Shown one piece after another: positions 16,267-24,900 of a stretch of DNA of 42,779 nucleotides; within the stretch, counting starts at the first letter, position 1; every line of letters begins with the position of its first letter. The notes under the pieces are model-generated. The model ran no database searches. It had not been told where the DNA came from and saw only the letters and a program-made list of their open reading frames with translations. Source of the DNA: JAGVWJ01 sp964588555 (GTDB lineage: Archaea > Micrarchaeota > Micrarchaeia > Anstonellales > Bilamarchaeaceae); contig CAZPPT010000012.1 in assembly GCA_964588555.1 (NCBI GenBank), forward strand, positions 1 to 42,779, written 5' to 3'. The translations under genes and the position numbers were made by a program.

Positions 16267-17402
16267 TGGGGGCGCGCATGTTTTTTGGGCAGTCGTTAAG
16301 TACCGTACGCCATGCAGTCAGGACCGCGTTTCTTGTTCTTCCGCTTCTTGCAGCATGTGGTGATGTGCCGGCTGTCCCTAAGCCGACCATAAAACCTGAT
16401 GCAGCACGTGTCGTTTCGAAAGACGCAGGCCATGCGCCCGATGCACGCCCTGATGCCTCAAGCCGCGATGCAGGGGTGCGTGATGCACAAGAAGTACAGG
16501 TGCCGGATGCAGGCATGGCTGATGCCGGGCCTTCCTTCGTGGCAACATGTGAGGACATACCGCCTGGCCAGGCCGGGACGGTTCGAACAGAGATACCAAA
16601 AGGCACTGTCACTTCCCAACGCATCACAACAACAATGGAAATGAGCCGTGCGGATGATGGCAAGTGCTCACTTATTCATTTTATCCAGGCAACTCATTTT
16701 GTAAGCTATACTCCGCAGGGGGAACAATGGATCACCGGCCTTCATAAGGATGACCTGGGAGTACGGTACAATCTTGCGTTGAAGGGCGACCAGGTGCAGC
16801 TTGGTATCCCTATCGAAGGGGATAATGCAAACTATTATTTTAGCGTCGAGCCTGACAGCAGGGGGGTACTCAACAGGCTTACGTTTTGGAAAAGTTCAAT
16901 CGGCTCACTGGTACAGGCAGATGTAGGCAAGGTCTACCCAGTCCCCTTGGCAAGCGGCAGCGAGGGGCATGTTGTTCTTGATGCGATCAGAAATGCCCGG
17001 GTTGGACGTAATAATTTTGCCGAACTTGTCCTGAGTTCGCAGGAACGTGAGGGGTGCGGATCCATAAATTCCATGGCAACGGCATTGGTTGCGAAGAATA
17101 TCACTGAGTACGAGCGCCTTCTTTTAGGCGGCATTCGGGCGCCAAACACGTTTCAGATCGGCATATGCGACGGACAAAACCCAGTACTTCTTGCGGGCAA
17201 CGTGTTTGTGGTGGACATTTCACAATTCCTTTTTGCGATCGCACTTCGGATCCCCTCATCGGTCCGTTCTGTTGAAGGCATAGGTACAATGGCAATTCCA
17301 TGCGACGTCCCGACATGCGGGCAGCCTTCCATAACTGTAAACACGTTTGTGTTTACCAGTGCCGAGGCGCTTTATGGGTGGCAGATTGAATGGGGTAGAT
17401 GA
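16266..17402 (+). CDS. Lipoprotein with Asp-Ala-rich linker
   Basis: About 378 residues from ATG 16266. Signal with lipobox LLAACGD (about residues 30-36). The mature N-terminus is a low-complexity linker of about 50 residues built from repeated PDA, RDAG and KDAG units, followed by a globular domain of about 290 residues with few cysteines that I do not recognise. The linker resembles those of many bacterial lipoproteins. It is the first of two lipoproteins following the six membrane proteins, and probably sits outside next to their loops. Coupled to its neighbours by 1-5 nt. Confidence 0.65.
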   Translation: MGARMFFGQSLSTVRHAVRTAFLVLPLLAACGDVPAVPKPTIKPDAARVVSKDAGHAPDARPDASSRDAGVRDAQEVQVPDAGMADAGPSFVATCEDIPPGQAGTVRTEIPKGTVTSQRITTTMEMSRADDGKCSLIHFIQATHFVSYTPQGEQWITGLHKDDLGVRYNLALKGDQVQLGIPIEGDNANYYFSVEPDSRGVLNRLTFWKSSIGSLVQADVGKVYPVPLASGSEGHVVLDAIRNARVGRNNFAELVLSSQEREGCGSINSMATALVAKNITEYERLLLGGIRAPNTFQIGICDGQNPVLLAGNVFVVDISQFLFAIALRIPSSVRSVEGIGTMAIPCDVPTCGQPSITVNTFVFTSAEALYGWQIEWGR

Positions 17403-17405
17403 TCG

Positions 17406-20400
17406 ATGAGGGCCAGGATTTTTCTTCTTATCCTAGCGGGCATTTTCCTTTTTGTTGCCGGATGCACGCTTAAGAAGAACCAAAGTTACGGGTGTTGTGA
17501 GCTTGACGCAAGCGGCACTTGTGCACGGATGGTCGGCGACCTTTCAGATGGCGTCGAGGCGATCCCAACCAATACCATTTGGTGTAATCCCGCAACCGGA
17601 AATGGCACCTGCAACATAACCGTGCGCGTCACTGCACAGGTTCCGCAGGCAGGTGGCGGCTTCCAGACTGCCGAGGTGCTAACCCGTGGCGTTAATGACG
17701 GAAACCCAATACAGCCGGTGGTGAACATCTGTACTGACCGCGTTGTTGCATGCGCAAGCGGTGACTGCCAGGCGCAGGTGTGCGGCCCGTTTAAATATAA
17801 TCCCACCCCGATCCCAAGCCTTGCGGATTCAGTCACCTTTAAGGACGAGGCAGAGCGCGACGGTGAGGTTGACGCCCTTTCCGCAGCAGGCGACGACCTG
17901 CCGCTTAACCTGTACCGTGCCACCTGTTTTGTCCTTCCCATGGACGAAAAGCTCCAGAATTACTTTACGAACGCAAAAGGAAGCGCGGTCAATGTCTTTC
18001 GGTTTGGGATCGGAAACTCGTTTTCCGATTTTGACGCCTATCGCTTTATGTTCCCGTTTAGGGATGCATATTGCAACGTAAACCCGTTTGTTGAGGGTGG
18101 CAAGGAGCGATTTATGAATTACCTTTTTTCGCCAGATGAATTTTTATATAAGCAAAGCGTTTCAGGCAGGCGCGACATCCGCTTTCCGCTTGATAACCTT
18201 GAACAGCCCGATTATTGCCCCTTCACACAGGTCTCGCCGTTTGTCGGTGCGGATTATTTTGGGAACATCATCCCAGGTTATAAGATGAGCCTTGTCACCT
18301 ATGGGGCGCAGCTTGCCGGTTCTGCACAAACACAGGTCCGTGCATTTACGCAGGATGTTGATAGGAAGTTTTACCGGAATTTCCTTAGTATCCTCTATAA
18401 GGATGAGATTGATGCAAGTTACAATGCCGGCTTTACCGGCGGCGTGCCGTTCCCTGCGCCATTTGAATGCGAAAATCCCACAGATTGTAATTCAGGCGTT
18501 TGTAGCTTTAATGAGTACAGCCGCGGGCTGTGCAAGGTCGCAAATTCAAACGAATGGACGCGCTGCAGTTGCAATGGCCCAAGCCGCTCATGCGAGGGCA
18601 TTAACACAAGCGAATCATATCTTAACAACGGTCCGGCACCGACAACGGACGCAGAGATCACTCTTCATCTTAATGCTTATGTAAGCCAAGGCCAGGAATT
18701 CATTGTCAAGAACAAGCAAAATCCGTTCATCAATATATATCAGGTAAACCCTTCGTGTGATTTTACTTCAAGTGTAGTGCAGGGCATCGAATTGGGAAGC
18801 TCATACGGGCAAAACTGCGAAGTGCGTGAGGACGGAACCTACGTATGCGATCCTAACTACCCGGTCAATCCCGTATTTGGGGTACGCTGTACGCGTGGTA
18901 CCGGTGGGCAATGGTCATGCGGTAGTAACCTTGCAGGCGGAAGTGGTACCTATGTGCTGTTTAGGAACTGTCAGTATTCGGCGCCGCGCATGACCTGCAC
19001 TGCCGAATCGCATTTTGTCGCATCTTCATGTACATCTCAAGGGATCCCGCCTGGTGCGACGCTTGAACAAGTAAGCTGTACAAACGGCGTTTCATGCAGT
19101 CTCTACCCCCCATTTAGTTCTCGCGACCCTAATCAGCGTAGCAATGTCCGAAGCGGCAATACGATCGTCTTATCAACAGATCCCCTCTTTGTCGATGCTG
19201 CTGCATTGTGTTCACCCTATAGCGGTTGTACTTATTATCGTGATTCGGCAGCTGGTACAAACACCCTTGACTGCCCGCGCCAATCAGCACAGGTCACCTA
19301 TGATGATTGTACTACTGATGCAACAGGTGCGGTAGTATGCAACAGGCAGACTGAGCTTGCACAGCAGGGGACGCTCGCCCCGCCGCTTGACCGGAACCGC
19401 TTCCCGACCGATGTGCGTTTCTTTGGCGGTGCCCGGGCATATAATGGCGCGACCGTAATCGGCTACTCACTTATTCCTGCAAGCGAGTTTGTAGAGACCG
19501 ACTTTTATAAAAACTGCCAGCTTACGCCTGCAAATTACGAAACCGTAACGGTGGGCCCCGCACCTACTGCCGCACCGTCAGACATTGTGGGTGCGCTCCA
19601 GAGCGGTTTTCTTTTTCCCCCACCTGACCCAATTGATGAGAAGTTCTTTGGCCAGCAGGTTGCAAAAGCCCCGGTGTGCGGGTTTTTTGGTGACGAGCTT
19701 GGCTACTATTATTATGTTTCACAATATGTCCTTGTAAAGCCAAATGCAAACAACCAAAACCAGGTTGGCAGATGCGAACTTAACCCGGCAACATTTGCAC
19801 CGGTAACCAAGACATTTGGCTGGTGTGAGGCATGCAGCTATGCAACGCTTGCAAAGCAGGTCATCCAGACTAATTCAGCTTATACGCCAACGGTAAAAAC
19901 CACAAACCTTCGCATTGACAATGCCGGTGCCACCCAATCTACAAACCTCTGCACGCCAAGTATGCAGAGCGCTGCAGGAAGCAGCGTCCGCACGCCTGCG
20001 CTCTTCTGTCCAAGTGCTGACGATCCAAATTACGAATCAACACGGCCGTCATCAGACCTCTACCCGACATCAAGCTATTTTGACTCGCTGCCCGAAGGCG
20101 TATTCTTGCAGGAGCGGCAGAGGCAGTACCTTCAGGAAGGGATCATGCCCGTCTTTGATGCAACGCACCAAAGCAACTGGGGAACTACAACTGCTTCATC
20201 ATTAATCGGCACATTGCAAAACCAGCCCATTGCCGGGGGGAACCTCCTTACCATCGACCTTGCGTTTGGCTCAAGCCGCCTTACAAGGACGCTTGCATTT
20301 ACCGGTTCCGCAGGAGCTGCAACTGTCCCGGAAACTGCCCGGAGTCCCGACGGCATCATCCGCGTGAGCGCTACGCGCGAGGCAGGCACCTTTGCAATCA

Positions 20401-21989
20401 ATGCAAACATCGAGCTGTGGGCGAATGGCCGTGTGGTGAACACAATCCCAGCCCGTGTGCCTGAGGGCAACACCCAATCTGTACAGAGCGCTGGTGCGAC
20501 AAGCACCGTTGCGTACTTTCAGGATGCGATCATCAACCGCGGCCCATCAATTGTCATTGTTGATTCCATAAGCCTGTCAGATGCACAAAATCCCTCCCGC
20601 GTGAGTACTGTGCAGGCACGCCTTCAAAAGGCAAAGGAGATATGCCCTTCATGCCTCGTATCGTTTAAGATAAACAACGGCGCACCAGGTTCGCGCCTTG
20701 GAAGCGAACGGATTGATGATGACATTGCGACGCTTGCCGCATTGAATAGGGTTGCGCCGGGAATCTTTGTTGCAGTTGACCCGCTTAGGCAAAATACCCA
20801 AGGAGTACCTGTTGAAGTTGTTTCGTTTGATTTGTATCCCCACGAATTCAGTAGCGAGCAACCGACGCTCTGTGCCGCGCCAAATAGCCTAAGCGAACGT
20901 ATCGTTTCGCAAGTCGAGCGGCGGTCACGCGAACTTCTTGTTTCATATAACGACAAGCTGTCGCTTATCAGCGATTTCTCACTAGATGTAAGTGATGCAA
21001 ATTGCTGGCTTTCAAATAATGGTCCAACACGCTTTTTCAGCTACTTCTTTGCAAAGCAAAAGCGCCTTGCACGCACCGGCCTTATCGGCGCGATCTATTC
21101 GGATGCCGGCTCGTTTCCGATTAGCGGCAACATTATTTCGACCCCTGCAGGCATTGTGCCAAACCTGCTTTCAATACGCTACTGTGCACTTGAGAAAGGC
21201 GCACGAAACCTTGCCTCGGACGAACCGATTACCGTCTATTCAAAGGTGTATGCATCTGAGCCTTCTGATGCGACCTGCGTCGAATGCACCGATGCTGACA
21301 TCGCACTTGGCAGGTGTACGACCATTCCGTCATTTCCTGCACAACCAAGTTCGCTTCCCCTCTGTTCGAATGGGCAGCGCTGCAACCTCCCAAACCCGCT
21401 TCCGCCGGTTTCAACAATACGGCCGACTGCGCAGGGCCCGCCAAACCAGTGGAAATGCCCGGACCTTTTGGTTCCCAAACCCTGCACTCCCTGCAGTGCA
21501 AAACAGGGCGACCTTTCCTGCATGTTTTATTATCCTGACGGGTCGAACCAGCGTGCAACGTACCAGTTTTCTTCCCTTTCGGACCTTACGCCCGATATCA
21601 TTGCAAGCATTCCTGACGGTGAAGTGTGTTGCCTTCTTGACAGTGCCCAAAACAGCTATACGTATGTAAAGCATACGACTGTCGGGCGGGTAAGCGCACC
21701 CATCCAGTTCCCGTCTTCAGGAGACCCGCGTTCGGACTGCGGCCTTGGCGATTATTCTGAGCTTGACCCGCAGGCTTGCGGCGTCACGGAGGCGCCGCTT
21801 CGCAACTACCGCCTTGAGTGCATTGCATCTACAACCTCCGTCATTCCGCCGCCCAACTGTGTTTTATGTACACAGCAAGAAATCAATAGCGGTACTTGTT
21901 CAAGAACGTGCTCTGATGGGAGGGACTGCACGGTACTTCCGCAGGATCAGGGTTTTATATCTATACTTGGATGTCCTAGTGGTGCTTAG
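17406..21989 (+). CDS. Giant Cys-rich lipoprotein (about 1,527 residues)
   Basis: Signal with lipobox LFVAGCTLKK (Cys at about residue 20). The exported chain has dozens of cysteines, many in short C-x(4-12)-C patterns like those of disulfide-rich surface proteins. Around residues 895-1230 the cysteines thin out, and the chain shows alternating strand-like segments: RQRQYLQEGIMPVFDA, SIVIVDSISL, CLVSFKINNGAPG, EVVSFDLYPHEF, RTGLIGAIYSDAG. This rhythm resembles a TIM-barrel hydrolase, but the match is only by eye. The C-terminal 300 residues are again Cys- and Pro-rich. It is the largest exported part of the operon. The next start lies directly on its stop, with no gap. Confidence 0.7.
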   Translation: MRARIFLLILAGIFLFVAGCTLKKNQSYGCCELDASGTCARMVGDLSDGVEAIPTNTIWCNPATGNGTCNITVRVTAQVPQAGGGFQTAEVLTRGVNDGNPIQPVVNICTDRVVACASGDCQAQVCGPFKYNPTPIPSLADSVTFKDEAERDGEVDALSAAGDDLPLNLYRATCFVLPMDEKLQNYFTNAKGSAVNVFRFGIGNSFSDFDAYRFMFPFRDAYCNVNPFVEGGKERFMNYLFSPDEFLYKQSVSGRRDIRFPLDNLEQPDYCPFTQVSPFVGADYFGNIIPGYKMSLVTYGAQLAGSAQTQVRAFTQDVDRKFYRNFLSILYKDEIDASYNAGFTGGVPFPAPFECENPTDCNSGVCSFNEYSRGLCKVANSNEWTRCSCNGPSRSCEGINTSESYLNNGPAPTTDAEITLHLNAYVSQGQEFIVKNKQNPFINIYQVNPSCDFTSSVVQGIELGSSYGQNCEVREDGTYVCDPNYPVNPVFGVRCTRGTGGQWSCGSNLAGGSGTYVLFRNCQYSAPRMTCTAESHFVASSCTSQGIPPGATLEQVSCTNGVSCSLYPPFSSRDPNQRSNVRSGNTIVLSTDPLFVDAAALCSPYSGCTYYRDSAAGTNTLDCPRQSAQVTYDDCTTDATGAVVCNRQTELAQQGTLAPPLDRNRFPTDVRFFGGARAYNGATVIGYSLIPASEFVETDFYKNCQLTPANYETVTVGPAPTAAPSDIVGALQSGFLFPPPDPIDEKFFGQQVAKAPVCGFFGDELGYYYYVSQYVLVKPNANNQNQVGRCELNPATFAPVTKTFGWCEACSYATLAKQVIQTNSAYTPTVKTTNLRIDNAGATQSTNLCTPSMQSAAGSSVRTPALFCPSADDPNYESTRPSSDLYPTSSYFDSLPEGVFLQERQRQYLQEGIMPVFDATHQSNWGTTTASSLIGTLQNQPIAGGNLLTIDLAFGSSRLTRTLAFTGSAGAATVPETARSPDGIIRVSATREAGTFAINANIELWANGRVVNTIPARVPEGNTQSVQSAGATSTVAYFQDAIINRGPSIVIVDSISLSDAQNPSRVSTVQARLQKAKEICPSCLVSFKINNGAPGSRLGSERIDDDIATLAALNRVAPGIFVAVDPLRQNTQGVPVEVVSFDLYPHEFSSEQPTLCAAPNSLSERIVSQVERRSRELLVSYNDKLSLISDFSLDVSDANCWLSNNGPTRFFSYFFAKQKRLARTGLIGAIYSDAGSFPISGNIISTPAGIVPNLLSIRYCALEKGARNLASDEPITVYSKVYASEPSDATCVECTDADIALGRCTTIPSFPAQPSSLPLCSNGQRCNLPNPLPPVSTIRPTAQGPPNQWKCPDLLVPKPCTPCSAKQGDLSCMFYYPDGSNQRATYQFSSLSDLTPDIIASIPDGEVCCLLDSAQNSYTYVKHTTVGRVSAPIQFPSSGDPRSDCGLGDYSELDPQACGVTEAPLRNYRLECIASTTSVIPPPNCVLCTQQEINSGTCSRTCSDGRDCTVLPQDQGFISILGCPSGA

Positions 21990-24900
21990 ATGAAAACGAT
22001 AAAGCATGTGTTGTTTGTTATTTTCATACTTTCCGCCGTCTTTTCCCAGTCAAGTGTAAATAGCAGGGTAAACCCGCTTGGCGGCACCGCAATAACGGCT
22101 GTCCCCAGCAGCTCTGTTAATTCGCTTCAGATCCGCGCATCACAAAGCGGTTGCAGCGGAATATGTGAGGACCTAAGCGCATACGTGCGTTCTGACTTAT
22201 TTGTCATCCCAAATGAGCAGGCATCATTGATCGACATCGCGCTTGTAGCTGGAACCACGAACCGCGTTCCGGTACAGAATGCGCCGGTCATTATCCATGT
22301 TACTTCGGATGGTGCAGATCCCTTGCAGCCTACGGATGACACGGACGATCTTCGGCTTATGTACACTGGGACAAACGGTCTTGCGACGTTTGATTTTGCC
22401 AATTACAATACCCCTGGCGCATGCTACGACTTCAAGTTTATCTTTTGTTATGCGTCACGGGATTCGTGCAACCTTGACAAGTGTTTTAACAGCGCGGGCC
22501 TAAGCGCGTCGCAGCGCGGCATAACCGGCCTTTCAAATATCCAGCTTGTCGGCACGATACCGGGAGGCTCACAGAACCCGGCGTTTGTCCATTCCGCATT
22601 CTCAAGTTATAATTACTGCGTGCCTCGTGCAAATGCATCCCTTCTTCAGTCATTCTGCTTTCCGCTTGTCATCATCTTTGCGCTTTTGATGGGCGCACTT
22701 CAGCTTTCAGGACGAAATCCGCTTCGTGCGTTTGATTTTAGCGCACCGCGCCTTGGAAAACATTTCAGGTATACGGCACGTGCGCGCGGCATGGGGTTTA
22801 GTGCAGACTCGATTGCATCAGGCATTGCAAAGGCAGGGCAGCTTGGAAGTAAGGAAGGAAGAAAAGTGCTTGCAACGCAGGAACGACAACAATACGGGAC
22901 CGGTTTTGCCGCAGGCCTTAAGGCAGGTGCGCTTGCCGCAGGATATGGCAGGACGCTTGGGGCACTTGGAAAGCTTGCTTCAATTCCAAAAGATACGCGT
23001 GCAATGGCAAAAGGAACAAAGGAGTCAGCACGAAACGTTGCAGCGGCAATTAGGTCAAGTGCTGCTGGTGAAAAACAGGTTGCACGCACGATAGTAAGCA
23101 AAAATATTGGCCATGCATTTGGCGAGGCATTCCGGGGAGTAAGGGATCAGACTACATTAGGGGGCATAGTGGGAGGGCTCATAAATGCAGCAACGTCAGG
23201 CAGCGGCGTCATCGGGACAATCGGTTCTATTGGCCTGTTCCTTCTTCAAAACTCATCATTTGTCGGGCTCTACCAAACATTCCTTGGATTGCGCGAACAG
23301 GTTAGGATAACTGATGCAAAGGAAAAGGCAGCGGCCTTTTCAAAGGAAGTGGAGATCCTAGTAGATGGCGCCCGTACCATCGTCACCGTAGATCCCAAGA
23401 ACATACGGACTGATGAAGACGGCAGGCATTACCTTCTTGACAAGGGCGACCGAAAGGTCTACCTTGATACGCTTTCTGATGAATCACGGAATAAAATCCT
23501 TCCCGTGTTTATCACTGCGCTTGAACTGAAGAGAAATGCGGACCGCGCAGATCAGTATGATGCTGCGGAGCGCATGGCGCGCCTAGGCGAAGAGAAGCAG
23601 GACGTTGTAGCTGCGTTTGCAAAGGTGCTCAGTGCGGATAAAATCGAAAAGCTTGCACAGGCGGCAGAGAAAATGGATGCCAATTCGCTTACGGTGGTTG
23701 CAAATGCATTTGTTAGCGGGGACGGAAAGGAACTCCTTGCGCTCCTTAAGGATCCCAAGCATGCAAAAGACCGTCAGACAATTGTGGCAGTTGTTGCGCT
23801 TGTCGGCAACCTTGACACCGCATCGCTTCGCACTGCAGTTGACAGTAAGGATGTTGCGGCGGTCCAGGCGCTCTTTTTCAGCCGCCCTGCAAAGCAGCTC
23901 GTAAGCGGCCTTGCCCAAGCCGTTACCCTAGCAACTGCAATAAAGAATGGCGATGAAAAGGCGGTCAAGGCACTTATTGCGGATGACAAAAACAGTGCCC
24001 TCTTTACGGTGCTTGCAGGCATTGACGGGCGTATTGAAGGAGCACTTTCACAAGACAAAAACCGCAGAGCGGAGGCAGTTATCGATATCCTTTCTGAAAA
24101 AGAAAACAAGGCCGCGCTGAGCGCCCTTGGTAAGGTTTCCGAATCACTTAAGAATAACGATTATGGGGCGGTACTTGCGCAATTGGGCGAGGCGCGCGGT
24201 GCAATTATATTAAATGCATTAGGTACCTACAATGCAGGCCTTGATGCGCTTAAGACAAAGGACAGTGCAGGCCTTGCGAAACTTATTTCAGACACTGACA
24301 ATCCCGTAGTTTCACTGTTAAGGGATTCCGCGGTTTCCACGCAGGTATTTGATTACCTCAAAGGCCCGCGCTCCCAAGAACTGGTAACTGCGATCCGTGA
24401 GCGTGACGGCGATGCACTTGTCCGCTTCCTTTCAGACCGCAAGAACAGCGATGTCGTCGATGCGCTTAAGGCAACATTTATTGTCGGGGGCACGCAGGTA
24501 ACTGCAAATAACATTCTTGATGTCGAGCGAAAGGCAGTTGAGATACGCGCATTTGAGCAGTTTGCAATTGCCGCAAACATTTCCTATGAACAGACGGATA
24601 AGCTTATAGATAAGCTTACCGAATACAGCGAGGAAAGCATTGCTCGGTCTGAAAAGCGCCAGAAGCTCGAAAAGGAAATTACTGAAGGCCTTCGGACACT
24701 CGTCAATTCAGACTCAACCGTCCGCCTCGCACTTGGCAATGAGCTTGTGCGCGCTGCAGAGAAAGGGGATGTTGATACGATTGCACGCATCCTTTCAAAC
24801 CCTGCCATGGAGCCGGTCTTGGAAAAGGCACAAAAATCATTTACCATTTCGGCGCTGCGCGATACGCTTGCAGAGGTCAAGCGTGACGTTTCCGAGTATC

